Positions 1 through 9,909 of a stretch of 64,000 nucleotides of DNA are shown in pieces. The position numbers were made by a program, and so were the translations under genes. The stretch's first letter is position 1; the number at the start of each line of letters is the position of its first letter. The notes under the pieces are model-generated. The model was not told the DNA's origin and made no database searches. It worked only from the letters and a program-made list of their open reading frames with translations. The stretch is taken from positions 186,001-250,000 of the forward strand of contig WGME01000018.1 in NCBI GenBank assembly GCA_016125225.1, in the 5' to 3' direction. Source of the stretch: a bacterium (GTDB taxonomy: Bacteria; Planctomycetota; Planctomycetia; Planctomycetales; Planctomycetaceae).

Positions 1-57
1 TTCAGCATTCGCGGCCATCATCGACCTCGCAGAGAAACGGTCTCTGCAGAATAGCAG

Positions 58-87
58 AAAGCCCGGAGAAAACAGCCTCCGGGCTTT
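58..87 (-). terminator. Hairpin terminator downstream of the DUF3352-like gene
   Basis: Two 11-base arms, AAAGCCCGGAG and CTCCGGGCTTT, are perfect reverse complements around an 8-9 base loop. The hairpin lies about 30 bases past the stop of the minus-strand gene ending at 116. The T tract is short on either strand, so termination may be weak or bidirectional. The arms and position are seen; the function is inferred. Confidence 0.65.
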
Positions 88-115
88 CGATTAACATTTC
101 AGAGCCGACCGCCGC

Positions 116-1831
116 TTACTCGTCAGACAGCGAGAAACCGACGAACAGGACGCCCTTTTCATCGGGTACCGTGTAGCTCCCCGTGGGCTTGAAGTACTTC
201 TGTAACACTTCAAACTCAGGAAGTTTGCTGAGATCGAAGCCCTCGATTTCCCCAGCAGCCTGGTTTTTGGCCATCTCGTAGGCGGTCTTCGCCGATTGGT
301 CCTGTTGCTGGAATCCAATCATCGAAGTTTTGGCCGGGAAATGAGCGGTCAAATCTTTCCAGTCTTCGGAATCGACGAGGCTGTCGGTGAATTTGCCCCG
401 AATGATTTCTTCCAGCAGTTCGACCTTCGAAGTGATATAGAGGTAATCGCCCACCACTCCGACAGTCATGTTCTGCTCACCGTCCATCGGAATTTCGTAC
501 AGCGTTTGCCCTTCGAACTCACGTGTACGCCCAGGGAAGCCATCGGAATCCGCCGCTTTCGCCAGCGTGTCTTTCATAACCGAAGCACTCTTCAAGCCGA
601 CAGCAAAGGTCGCCAAAGGAGTCGGCGGAGCGGCTTCTTCATCGTCTTCCGCGGCTTCCGGAGCCAGGGTCGAGATATGAATCTCTCCCGTCAGGTTATC
701 GATGACGTCCTTTTTCGGATGGATCATGGGACCGTCGTCGCTGGTGGCAACCATATCGACCAACCGGGCGAGAGCCCCTGGCCCCTGGAAGGAATCGACG
801 AGGGATTCAATCGAGAGATAGGCTTCCATCACGTTCCAGTTCATCCCGGCATACATGGAAGCATCGGCCGAAACCCAGGCAGGGGGAGTCTGTGACGTCG
901 TCGGAAACTGGAATGCTCCCAGCAGACCTGCTGGTGGCTGTTCCACATAGATGAAGGCCTTGTTGACGGTTTCGAAGTCACCAACACCAACATTGATGCC
1001 GCCGCCCATGCCCTTCAGGCCGTCCAAACCGAGAATGGGCAGGAAGCCCAGAACCATGCCCGCCTGGGGCATTTCGCCTTGGACGGTGCTGACACCGGAC
1101 TTGATCAAACCGATGAGGTCGACATACCACTTAATGGCCGGTTCTTCATCTTCGGTGCTGCACTTTTCAAAGATATAGGAGAAGACTTCGGCTTCCCCCA
1201 GGGTTTGCGTGCTGTCACCATCCCAGCGGGTCAGCACGGCTTCCAAAGCCGCCACATCGGAGGCCGCCACGAAATACCCTTCGCTGGTGAAGTAGGCCAG
1301 CTTGTTGTAGGGATTCTGATCAGTCTTCGGAAATTCAAAGATCTGCACTTCGACATCGGCGATCGTTTTTGTCGAATGATCAGCATTGGCCTTCAAAGCG
1401 GTATCCAGCTTTTCCAGTAGCTTGTCAACAGTCGCCTGGCTGTCGCCATACTCGAACATAAAGACAGCGTTCAGCTTGCGAGTCGGCTTTTCCACGATCG
1501 CAAACGTGATTTCTCCCTGGGCGAGGTCATAAAGATCTTCCAGAGTGATGCCTGCCTTCTCGGAGAGCTCTTTCGAGACTTCTTCCAGCTTGCTTTTGAT
1601 TTCGCCAATGATGGGCTGCAAGCCGGGATCGGAGAACATTTTCCCCGTTTCTGTCCCACTCACCTGTTCCACGAGATCGGGAACACTGGAGATGGAGAAC
1701 ATCAGGCGAGTTTCGGGTGGCAGAAGATACTCACCATAAACCGCATCGTCGTCTTGTGCCCAACCGGTTGTTGCCAGCCCGAGGGTCAATACGATCAGGC
1801 CAGTGAGTGGCCGACACAACAAATTCCGCAT
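116..1831 (-). CDS. Secreted DUF3352-like protein of unknown function
   Basis: A 571-residue protein with a clear N-terminal signal peptide: a basic start, a hydrophobic core around residues 10-23, and an Ala-x-Ala-like cleavage region ending in GWAQ. It therefore acts outside the cytoplasmic membrane. The mature part has no obvious catalytic motif. It alternates predicted beta strands and helices, with a repeated layout of 'amount of variation' and 'is it a real value' segments typical of planctomycete DUF3352-like proteins. That family assignment is from memory and moderate. The ATG at 1831 is preceded by an AAAGGA-like ribosome site. The gene lies downstream of the FHA gene on the same strand, with a 310-base gap, so cotranscription is possible but not shown. 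A hairpin follows the stop. Confidence 0.75.
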   Translation of the reverse strand: MRNLLCRPLTGLIVLTLGLATTGWAQDDDAVYGEYLLPPETRLMFSISSVPDLVEQVSGTETGKMFSDPGLQPIIGEIKSKLEEVSKELSEKAGITLEDLYDLAQGEITFAIVEKPTRKLNAVFMFEYGDSQATVDKLLEKLDTALKANADHSTKTIADVEVQIFEFPKTDQNPYNKLAYFTSEGYFVAASDVAALEAVLTRWDGDSTQTLGEAEVFSYIFEKCSTEDEEPAIKWYVDLIGLIKSGVSTVQGEMPQAGMVLGFLPILGLDGLKGMGGGINVGVGDFETVNKAFIYVEQPPAGLLGAFQFPTTSQTPPAWVSADASMYAGMNWNVMEAYLSIESLVDSFQGPGALARLVDMVATSDDGPMIHPKKDVIDNLTGEIHISTLAPEAAEDDEEAAPPTPLATFAVGLKSASVMKDTLAKAADSDGFPGRTREFEGQTLYEIPMDGEQNMTVGVVGDYLYITSKVELLEEIIRGKFTDSLVDSEDWKDLTAHFPAKTSMIGFQQQDQSAKTAYEMAKNQAAGEIEGFDLSKLPEFEVLQKYFKPTGSYTVPDEKGVLFVGFSLSDE

Positions 1832-2141
1832 GGAGATGCCAATCCTTTATCTGAGGTTCCGTACGGGTCTACGCTGTCCGAGACAACATCCTCCACCGTG
1901 AGGGAGTTGCCGCGCATTTTGACGCGTTTTATCTGTGCCGACAATCCCGCCTGCAGAAATCGTCAAAGGTTCAGTTGCATGCAATAAAACGAACCGTCGG
2001 CACTGCCGTTAGATGTCGAGCGCGGCTGGACCCTGCTACCCGTGAGGACGGCAGTCGGTTTCAGTTGATGAATTTGCCTTGAGGCAAATTGCAAAGAATG
2101 GCCAGCATGCGGGCTCGTCTATGAGTCGACGGCGTGGAAAG
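1832..2141. other. Intergenic gap between the DUF3352-like and FHA genes
   Basis: No convincing gene is seen. Short open frames here are antisense or out-of-frame continuations. The stretch probably holds the promoter of the minus-strand secreted protein, but no clear -35/-10 pair could be picked out. Confidence 0.5.
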
Positions 2142-2753
2142 CTAGATGCTGTCAGAAGGCATCGGCAACACATCGACCTCGTCGAGATCGACATCCAGCA
2201 TCGGAACCAACGGTCCGGAATCGTGCGAGGACTCGGTTTTTCGCCCCGAACTGACGGGACGCATTTTGCTGAAGGTGCTTTCGACGACAAACTCCGCCCC
2301 CTCTTCCGGCAAGGCGACGGGAAAATCCATGCTGGGCATGGGCCCACTGGCATCGTCTGGAAAGGTGGAGCGGACGGGAACTTTGGAATCGAGATCGACC
2401 GTGCCCGCAGCTTGTTCTCCGGAAGGCGGCGCACCACCAGCGGCCAAGGCTTCCCGCAGTTGTGCGTCTTTCTGCAGTCGAAACCGGACATCCCCAATCA
2501 TCAGCTCATCGCCCAGACGCAGTCGGCCTTCCTGTTCGATCCGATTGCCGTTGATCGAAACGCCGTTGGTACTGCCCAGATCCCGTACGACCACCGTATC
2601 GTTCACAATGGCGATGCAGCAGTGTTTCCGCGAAATTTTGCGACTGGTCGTTAATGAAACGTCGCAATCGGCCTGCCTTCCGATCAGCAGGATCGCTTTT
2701 TCCAAGGGGATCACGCACGCGCCAGCTTGCAATGGAACAAGAAAGGCCGCCAT
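2142..2753 (-). CDS. FHA domain protein
   Basis: A 203-residue protein whose first ~105 residues form a forkhead-associated domain. The signature residues are all visible: GRQ near residue 25, then SRKHC, and later the DLGSTNGV turn followed by NG. FHA domains bind phosphothreonine peptides, so this is likely an adaptor in Ser/Thr-kinase signalling, which is expanded in planctomycetes. The C-terminal ~95 residues are acidic and low-complexity with no recognised domain, perhaps a disordered tail. There is no signal peptide, so a cytoplasmic location is expected. The ATG at 2753 has a GGGAG site about 12 bases upstream. The gene is divergent from megasynthase 1. A regulatory link is possible but unproven. 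Confidence 0.88.
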   Translation of the reverse strand: MAAFLVPLQAGACVIPLEKAILLIGRQADCDVSLTTSRKISRKHCCIAIVNDTVVVRDLGSTNGVSINGNRIEQEGRLRLGDELMIGDVRFRLQKDAQLREALAAGGAPPSGEQAAGTVDLDSKVPVRSTFPDDASGPMPSMDFPVALPEEGAEFVVESTFSKMRPVSSGRKTESSHDSGPLVPMLDVDLDEVDVLPMPSDSI

Positions 2754-3180
2754 TCAAAATACTCCCGTCAATTGGGGCTTCCCAGACTATAACCCACGAG
2801 CAGACCCTTGGAAACGGGACATCTGAGCTATCTACCGAATTATTCTCGACTTCGGACTGCGAACCGCATCAGGCAATTCCGAGGGGGCAGCAGCGGCGGC
2901 GAGTCCTCATTTCATCTCTCAGTTTCGGCATAATCGTTGTTGGTCGTCAGAGTCTGCGTGTTCACCCCAATCTGTATATTTCGCATCTCAAGTCAGGAAT
3001 TCAACCACCCAGATTCTCACCCGCTCAGTGCCCAACCGCTCCCCATCCCGGTATGCTGTAGGGGCCGTGCCAGAGAGTTCTGGCCTGCGGGTGGAACACG
3101 GGCGTTAACAGAGTTTTCGCCCCGGCAACTGGCCGTAACCTCTCGATCCTGACGTCTGTTCTGGCAAAGCGCCCCGATCT
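2754..3180. promoter_or_regulatory. Divergent intergenic region between FHA and megasynthase 1
   Basis: A 427-base gap with no convincing gene. It must carry the promoters of both divergent genes. A small inverted repeat, GCCAGA-GAGT-TCTGGC, sits at 3069-3084, about 100 bases before the megasynthase start, and could be an operator or RNA hairpin. No clear Shine-Dalgarno sequence precedes the ATG at 3181. Confidence 0.4.
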
Positions 3181-6100
3181 ATGACTGACGCTCTCGCTGC
3201 CACTCCAGCCCCGTTGGCAATTGTTGGTTTAAGCTGCCTCTTCCCCAAAGCGGGTTCCGCAGAAGACTTCTGGTCGAATATCCGCCGGGGTGTCGATGCC
3301 ATCACAGAGGTCCCAGCCAGCCATTGGCGACCCGACGATTATTTCGATTCCGATCCCAAATCGCCGGATATGACCTACGCTCAGCGCGGTGGATTCCTCT
3401 CGTCGGTTGCATTCGATCCATTGGAATTTGGCATTGCTCCCAGCAACCTGGAAGCGATTGATACGTCACAGTTACTCGGGTTGGTGGCCGCCAAGCGGGC
3501 CTTGGAGAACGCCGGTTACGGTTCCGACGGACGAAAATTTGATCGCGATCGCGTCGGGTGCATTCTCGGTGTGACGGGCACCCTGGAGATGGTGATTCCG
3601 CTCGGTGCCCGGTTGGGCCATCCCAAGTGGAAGCAGGCGCTCAAAGAGGCCGGGGTTGCTGATGATGTCGCCGATGATGTCATGGCCCGCATCAGCGAGT
3701 CGTATGTCCCCTGGCAGGAAAATTCCTTCCCGGGACTCTTGGGCAATGTGGTGGCCGGGCGGATTGCGAACCGTCTTGATCTGCATGGCACTAACTGCGT
3801 GGTCGATGCTGCCTGTGCCAGTTCGCTAAGCGCGATTCATCTCGCGGCACTGGAACTCTGGTCGGGGCGCTCCGACATGGTGCTGACCGGTGGGGTCGAC
3901 ACCTTCAACGACATCTTCATGTATATGTGTTTCAGCAAGACGCCTGCCCTTTCCGCCACGGGAGATGCCCGGCCGTTTTCGGATCAGGCCGATGGCACGA
4001 TTCTCGGCGAAGGTGTAGGAATTCTGGTGTTGAAGCGCCTCGCCGACGCCGAGCGCGATGGCGATCAGATTTACGCCGTGCTGCGTGGCATCGGCACATC
4101 GAGCGATGGCGCGGGCAATGCCGTCTATGCTCCAAAGAAAGAAGGCCAGATCCGCTGCCTGCAGGATGCTTACCGCATCAGCGGTGTCACGCCGGACACC
4201 ATCGAACTCGTCGAAGCCCACGGCACCGGAACCAAGGTGGGAGATGCCACCGAGATCGCCGGGCTTACCGAGGTCTATCGCAGTTCGGGTCGCACCGGAA
4301 CCTGGTGTGCCTTGGGTTCGGTGAAGTCACAGATCGGCCATACGAAGGCCGCCGCAGGTGTTGCGGGGGTTCTGAAGGCCGTGCTGGCGTTGACCCATCG
4401 CGTGTTGCCGCCGACCATCAAAGTCGAACGGCCGCAAGAGGGCCTGCTCGCCGATGACTCGCCGTTCTATGTGAATGTGCAAGCCCGGCCGTGGCTCTCC
4501 AGTCCCGATCATCCACGCCGTGCAGCCGTGAGTGCGTTCGGTTTCGGCGGCAGTAATTTTCATGCCGTCTTAGAGGAATCCCCTGCTCCCCGGTTGGCTC
4601 CCGATTGGGATGGCGATGTGGTGATTGCCGCTTTCTCGGGTGACTCGATCGAAGCGTTGAAGTCACAGATTTCCGGCTGGAAATCGACGGCCGATTGGGC
4701 GGCCATCCGTCACCGAGCGGTCTCCACGCGGGCGGAGTTCCGCCCCGAGCAAGAGCATCGGCTCCTCTTCGTCTGGGAGCGCGATCGATCTGACGTTGCT
4801 ACGTCACTTCGTTCTGCCACAGAGTTGCTGACGAAGTATTCCGACCGCGCGCAATGGTCCACCCCCGATGGCATCTACTATGGTCGGGGAGCCCGTGCGG
4901 GAAAGGTCGCGGTGCTCTTTCCCGGACAGGGTTCGCAGTATGTCGGCATGTTGCGGGAGTTGGCCTGCCGCTTCCCGGAGATGCAGGACGTGCTCTCCGA
5001 AGCCGATGCCGCTTTCGCCGCCTGGACAGATGAAGGCGATATCGATTTCCAGTTGAGCGAGGCGATCTATCCGCTGGCATCGTTCACAGCTGATGCCCGA
5101 TCGACTCAACAGTCACGACTGACGGCGACGCAAGTTGCACAACCTGCGTTAGGAGCCGTGAGCCTGGGTGGACTCGCCGTGCTGCGGGGCTTCGGCCTCG
5201 TTCCGGAAATGACCGCCGGTCACAGTTATGGCGAACTGACCGCGTTGTGTGCCTCGAAGCGGTATCAGTCTTCGGCCCTGTATCGGTTGTCGCTGCTACG
5301 CGGTCAGTTGATGGCCGCCGCGCAGGAGGTCGATGGGGGCATGCTCGCCGTGGGCGCTCCTTTGTCACAAGTCGAAGCCGCCATCCGTGAGCATGCGGTC
5401 GACCTGGTAGTGGCCAACCACAACAGCCCGAACCAGGTCGTCTTGTCGGGCCGTTTGCCCGATATCGAACGAGCCGTGGAACTCTTCACGAAAACGAATA
5501 TCCGTGGCAAAAAGCTGCCCGTGGCCGCGGCGTTTCACAGCCCGCTTGTCGCTGCAGCGAGTGAAAAGTTCCGCCCGATTCTCGATGAAATCGACTTCGC
5601 TCCGGCGGAGGTCCCGGTCTATGCGAACAGCCATGCTGCGGTTTACCCCGAAGACCCGGCGGCCGCTCGCGATGTGCTGGCCGGACAACTGGCAAAGCCG
5701 GTCGACTTCCTGCACCAAATCGAGGCGATGTATGCCGCCGGGGCCCGCTGCTTCCTGGAAGTCGGACCGGGCAATGTGCTGACCGGACTGGTGGGTTCGA
5801 TTCTGTCCGGCCGGGAACATCGGGCGATTGCGCTGGATGCATCCTCTGGCAAGCGGTCCAGCATGGTCGACCTGGCGATGCTGTTGGCTCAATCAGCGGC
5901 CACCGGTGTGCCGGTCACGTTATCGAACTGGGACCCGACTCCGCCTTCCGTCAGCAACGCGGGCGATCGCCTGATGATTCCCATCTGCGGGGCCAACTAT
6001 GTGAAGCCCCGCACCCCGCGTCCGCCCCGTCCACAAGCCCCGGCTGCTCCTCGATCCATGAATGCCCCGATGAAGTCGACGACTGCTGCCCCCGTGATGG

Positions 6101-9100
6101 CCCCGGTTCCGGCCCCAGCCCCGATGCCCTCGGCCCAAGTGAACGGGTCGAATGGCCCCTCGCGTTCGATGCCGACGACGGTGCCCCCATCCGCGACACC
6201 CACACAAAATGGGGCAGGAATGACTTTGTCCCCGGCTCTGACCGCCTTACAGCAGATGCAGGCTGAAACGGCCCGGTTGCATCGGCAATTTCTCGAAGGT
6301 CAGGAAACCGCACTGCGAACACTGCAGTCGTTGATGCACGGCCAGTCGCCGACGGTAACACAGCCCACAGTTTCAGCAGTTGCCCCGACTCCGCGAGCTT
6401 CCACCGCTCCGTTGGCAGCCCCCGCCCCAGCTCCAATGGCCGCGCCAGCAGCCGCGGCTCCGCGTTACTCACCGCCGCCACGTGTCCAGGCTCCAGCGGT
6501 CGCTCCGCCACCGGCTGCGAAACCAACACCAGCCCTCGCCTCCGCCAGCACCGATCTCACGCCGCAGGTGATGGCCGTCGTCGCTGAGAAGACCGGCTAT
6601 CCCATCGAGATGCTCAAGCCGAGCATGAGCCTTGATCACGACCTCGGTATCGACTCCATCAAACGCGTCGAAATCCTCTCTGCCCTCCAAGAAAAACTCC
6701 CACAACTCCCGAGCGTCACGCCCGAACAACTGCAGACGTTGCATCGTCTGGAAGATGTTATTGGCTTGCTGGGAGCGACGACCGTTTCAGCACCAACGAG
6801 CATGCCAGCTGTGGCACCAGTGGCAGACCTCACTCCGCAAGTGATGGCCGTCGTAGCGGAGAAAACGGGTTATCCCATCGAGATGCTCAAGCCCACCATG
6901 AGCCTTGATCATGATCTCGGCATCGACTCCATCAAGCGCGTTGAAATCCTCTCCGCCTTGCAAGAGAAATTGCCACAGCTCCCGAGTGTCACGCCCGAAC
7001 AACTGCAGACTTTGCATCGTCTGGAAGATGTCATCGGCCTGTTGGGAGCGACGAGCACTTCAGCACCGGCAAACATTCCATCCACAGCGCCGGTGACGGA
7101 TCTTACTCCGCAAGTGATGGCCGTCGTCGCGGAGAAGACCGGCTACCCCATCGAGATGCTCAAACCGACTATGAGCCTCGATCACGACCTTGGTATCGAC
7201 TCGATCAAACGCGTCGAAATCCTCTCCGCTTTGCAAGAGAAGTTGCCACAACTCCCAAGTGTCACACCCGAACAACTCCAGACATTACACCGCCTCGAAG
7301 ATGTCATCCGTCTGCTCGGTGGAGCCACTGCAAACGCAGTCACGGCAACCGCTGCGTTACCTGTTACCGCCGCACCAACTTCGGCCGCAGCACATGCGGA
7401 GACTGGCGACTTGATCGTTGGTCGGGTCACTACGCGACCGGTCACCCATGCCGCCGAGCGTGAACCTCTGGCTTATGCCGCGGGGAGCGAATTCTGGATC
7501 ACGGATGATGGCAGCGAACTGGCCCTGAAGCTGGCGGCGAAGTTCAACGCGGCCGGTTACAAAGCCCGCGTGGTGCAGTGGGATGACACGGCCACACCGC
7601 CGATGAATGGTCCGTTCGGCGGACTGATTCTGTTGTCGCCCCAGTCCGGCACCAGCGATGCCCATCTCTGGCGGGCCATCGAGTGGATTCAGAAGACCGG
7701 TCCCGCATTACGTCAGTCTGCCCGTCAAGGAGCCGTATTGCTGGCCACCGTCTCCTGCATTGATGGTGAATTCGGTCTGGCCACCGATGCCTCGATCCAC
7801 GATGTCACGGCCGGGGGCTTTGCCGGGCTGACGAAAACGGTCCGTCATGAATGGCCGGAACTCACCTGCAAAGCGATCGATACCCTTGATCCCGCATCAC
7901 GGTTGGCGGCTGTGGATCAACTTTTCGAGGAACTGACACATGCCGGTCCCGTGGAATGCGGACTGACCGGTGGTCAATGTCTGGAAGTGATCGCCACCGA
8001 AATGGCTTCGACCGATTCCGCAACGCAACCGTCCCTGCAACCGGGGGACCTGATGCTGGTGACCGGCGGGGCACGCGGAGTCACGGCCACTGCGGCACTC
8101 GCGGTCGCACGGGCCACTCAAGCCACGTTGATGTTGCTCGGTCGCAGTCCTGCACCGCAACCGGAACCCGATTATCTTCACGGCGTGACCGATCCGGCCC
8201 ACATCAAGCAAGCCTTGGCCACCCACGGGGCTGCCTCGACACCGAAGGCGTTGCAGCAGCAATGCCAGCAGATTCTCGCGCAGCGTGAAATCACCGAAAC
8301 GTTGGCCCAACTGCGGCAGATCGGTGTGACGGCGGAATATCATTCCGTTGATGTCCGCGATGTCCCGGCGGTCTGTAAGCTCGTCGAAGAACTGCAAAAA
8401 CTCTATGGCCCGGTCCGTGGCATCATACACGGGGCCGGTGTCCTCGCCGATCAGCGGATCGAAGACAAAACCCGCGAACAGTTCGAGAAAGTCTTCAGCA
8501 CGAAAGTCATCGGTCTGCGGAACGTGCTAGGGGCGATCGATTCGCATGAACTGCGGGCGATGGTCCTCTTCTCCAGCTTCACCGCCCGCTACGGCCGCAA
8601 AGGGCAGATCGATTACGCGATCGCCAACGAAGTTCTCAACAAGCTCGCCCAGCAATGGCAACGCAAATCGCCCGAGTGCCGCGTGCTGTCCTTCAACTGG
8701 GGACCGTGGGACGGCGGCATGGTCCAAGGTGGGTTGAAAGACCTCTTCGCAAAAGAAGGCGTCGGACTGATTCCCCTCGCCGCTGGTGGACAACTCGTCG
8801 CACAACAATTGACGACAGCGACATCGCCCGGTGTTGAACTGGTTGTATTGGGTCCGGGATCACAACCGCTGGAGCAAGCGGCTCCTGTTGAGACAATCAC
8901 ACCGGAGCCAGCAGCCCCGCGACTCATTCCCGAAGACGCCAAGCTGAGTTTTGCCCGCGAACTCTCGGTGACCACCGCTCCGTATCTGCGGTCGCATGTG
9001 CTCGGCGGCAAAGCCGTGTTACCCGTCGCGATGGTGACCGAATGGCTGTCACACGCGGTGATGCATCGCAATCCCGGGCTCGACTTCCAGGGCCTGAGCG

Positions 9101-9774
9101 GACTGCAGATCTTCAAAGGCGTGCGACTCGCCGCTGATGAAACCGTGCCCCTCGAAGTCCATGTCGGCAAACCGCGTCGCACCAATGGGCAGTTTCTGGT
9201 GTCGGCTCATCTGCTGCATCCGCAGGAATCGCGGCCGACGTTGCATGCGGCGGGCGATGTGGTCCTCGGAACCGGATTCCCCGAAGAACCCACACCGCAG
9301 CTAACCGTCTCAAAGTCAGAGGGCCGCACGCTGGCCCATCCCTATCAGCAGCTCTTCCACGGTCCGATTTTCCAGGGGATGAGCAAAGTCGAAACCTGTT
9401 CGCCGCAGGGGATCATCGTGCAATCGCGGGTCGCACCACCACCGGCGACCTGGGGACCGCAACCGCTGCGTCCGCAATGGCTGGCTGAACCGCTGGTGAT
9501 CGATGTGGCGTTGCAGGCAATCATCCTTTGGTGCCGCACCTTCCGCCAGAAGCCGTGCCTGCCCGCCGCGATGGGCGAGTACCGCCAGTACCGCCGCAGC
9601 TTCCCGAGTGAAGGGGTCCGCGTGGTGGTTCAGATCGCCGAGGCGACCGATCATAAGGTGCGCGCCGATGTCGAATTCCTCGACCCCGCCGGCCGCGTGA
9701 TCGCCACCATGACCGGCGTGGACAACATCCTCGACGAAGCCCTCGTCGCGGCATTCGGAGCGAATGCGCTGTAA
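3181..9774 (+). CDS. Megasynthase 1: PfaA-like polyketide/lipid synthase, KS-AT-ACP-ACP-ACP-KR-DH
   Basis: A 2197-residue iterative type I synthase. KS spans about 11-465, with active-site Cys212 in DAACASS, His347 in EAHGTGT and His387 in IGHTK. AT spans about 573-900, with Ser682 in GHSYGE and a later AAFHSP. A Pro/Ala-rich linker covers about 940-1120. Three ACPs follow, each with a GIDSIK site (Ser1159, Ser1250, Ser1341), exactly 91 residues apart. The KR has its structural half at about 1425-1600, a glycine-rich nucleotide loop near 1625 and catalytic Tyr1812. A double-hotdog DH runs from about 1915 to the end, with His1939 in an H-x3-G-x4-P motif and Asp2108 in a DxxxQ motif. The order matches PfaA of PUFA synthases and is close to heterocyst-glycolipid synthases. 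It probably elongates and partly reduces an acyl chain in the cytoplasm. The product is unknown. It is separated from megasynthases 2 and 3 by an A/T-rich NACHT gene and two minus-strand genes. Confidence 0.93.
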   Translation: MTDALAATPAPLAIVGLSCLFPKAGSAEDFWSNIRRGVDAITEVPASHWRPDDYFDSDPKSPDMTYAQRGGFLSSVAFDPLEFGIAPSNLEAIDTSQLLGLVAAKRALENAGYGSDGRKFDRDRVGCILGVTGTLEMVIPLGARLGHPKWKQALKEAGVADDVADDVMARISESYVPWQENSFPGLLGNVVAGRIANRLDLHGTNCVVDAACASSLSAIHLAALELWSGRSDMVLTGGVDTFNDIFMYMCFSKTPALSATGDARPFSDQADGTILGEGVGILVLKRLADAERDGDQIYAVLRGIGTSSDGAGNAVYAPKKEGQIRCLQDAYRISGVTPDTIELVEAHGTGTKVGDATEIAGLTEVYRSSGRTGTWCALGSVKSQIGHTKAAAGVAGVLKAVLALTHRVLPPTIKVERPQEGLLADDSPFYVNVQARPWLSSPDHPRRAAVSAFGFGGSNFHAVLEESPAPRLAPDWDGDVVIAAFSGDSIEALKSQISGWKSTADWAAIRHRAVSTRAEFRPEQEHRLLFVWERDRSDVATSLRSATELLTKYSDRAQWSTPDGIYYGRGARAGKVAVLFPGQGSQYVGMLRELACRFPEMQDVLSEADAAFAAWTDEGDIDFQLSEAIYPLASFTADARSTQQSRLTATQVAQPALGAVSLGGLAVLRGFGLVPEMTAGHSYGELTALCASKRYQSSALYRLSLLRGQLMAAAQEVDGGMLAVGAPLSQVEAAIREHAVDLVVANHNSPNQVVLSGRLPDIERAVELFTKTNIRGKKLPVAAAFHSPLVAAASEKFRPILDEIDFAPAEVPVYANSHAAVYPEDPAAARDVLAGQLAKPVDFLHQIEAMYAAGARCFLEVGPGNVLTGLVGSILSGREHRAIALDASSGKRSSMVDLAMLLAQSAATGVPVTLSNWDPTPPSVSNAGDRLMIPICGANYVKPRTPRPPRPQAPAAPRSMNAPMKSTTAAPVMAPVPAPAPMPSAQVNGSNGPSRSMPTTVPPSATPTQNGAGMTLSPALTALQQMQAETARLHRQFLEGQETALRTLQSLMHGQSPTVTQPTVSAVAPTPRASTAPLAAPAPAPMAAPAAAAPRYSPPPRVQAPAVAPPPAAKPTPALASASTDLTPQVMAVVAEKTGYPIEMLKPSMSLDHDLGIDSIKRVEILSALQEKLPQLPSVTPEQLQTLHRLEDVIGLLGATTVSAPTSMPAVAPVADLTPQVMAVVAEKTGYPIEMLKPTMSLDHDLGIDSIKRVEILSALQEKLPQLPSVTPEQLQTLHRLEDVIGLLGATSTSAPANIPSTAPVTDLTPQVMAVVAEKTGYPIEMLKPTMSLDHDLGIDSIKRVEILSALQEKLPQLPSVTPEQLQTLHRLEDVIRLLGGATANAVTATAALPVTAAPTSAAAHAETGDLIVGRVTTRPVTHAAEREPLAYAAGSEFWITDDGSELALKLAAKFNAAGYKARVVQWDDTATPPMNGPFGGLILLSPQSGTSDAHLWRAIEWIQKTGPALRQSARQGAVLLATVSCIDGEFGLATDASIHDVTAGGFAGLTKTVRHEWPELTCKAIDTLDPASRLAAVDQLFEELTHAGPVECGLTGGQCLEVIATEMASTDSATQPSLQPGDLMLVTGGARGVTATAALAVARATQATLMLLGRSPAPQPEPDYLHGVTDPAHIKQALATHGAASTPKALQQQCQQILAQREITETLAQLRQIGVTAEYHSVDVRDVPAVCKLVEELQKLYGPVRGIIHGAGVLADQRIEDKTREQFEKVFSTKVIGLRNVLGAIDSHELRAMVLFSSFTARYGRKGQIDYAIANEVLNKLAQQWQRKSPECRVLSFNWGPWDGGMVQGGLKDLFAKEGVGLIPLAAGGQLVAQQLTTATSPGVELVVLGPGSQPLEQAAPVETITPEPAAPRLIPEDAKLSFARELSVTTAPYLRSHVLGGKAVLPVAMVTEWLSHAVMHRNPGLDFQGLSGLQIFKGVRLAADETVPLEVHVGKPRRTNGQFLVSAHLLHPQESRPTLHAAGDVVLGTGFPEEPTPQLTVSKSEGRTLAHPYQQLFHGPIFQGMSKVETCSPQGIIVQSRVAPPPATWGPQPLRPQWLAEPLVIDVALQAIILWCRTFRQKPCLPAAMGEYRQYRRSFPSEGVRVVVQIAEATDHKVRADVEFLDPAGRVIATMTGVDNILDEALVAAFGANAL
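6553..7371 (+). repeat. Three tandem 273-bp repeats encoding the ACP domains
   Basis: Three consecutive copies begin at 6553, 6826 and 7099, exactly 273 bases apart. Each encodes one ACP plus its linker. The encoded ACP cores differ by only a residue or two, while many third codon positions differ. This indicates duplication followed by silent drift under protein-level constraint, or gene conversion. Tandem ACPs are normal in PfaA-type synthases, where the copy number affects product yield. Confidence 0.95.
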
Positions 9775-9909
9775 ATCGAACATCGACTTTACAGCAAATC
9801 ACCCTCGCATCCCGATCAAAAATAGTCGAATGAAGAGTACGTCGACAGACAGAATTTCCAAAAAGCAATCTAGTTCGCGACCCACAGTTAGTCACATGGA
9901 GCAATCCGA

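Noticed and set aside
1-21. Possible start of a minus-strand gene leaving the window (ATG-ATG with GAGG upstream)
   Set aside because: Only six or seven codons are inside the window, too few to support a gene.
6553-7371. Regular tandem DNA repeats that could suggest a CRISPR-like or satellite array
   Set aside because: The units are 273 bases long, in frame, and encode ACP domains.
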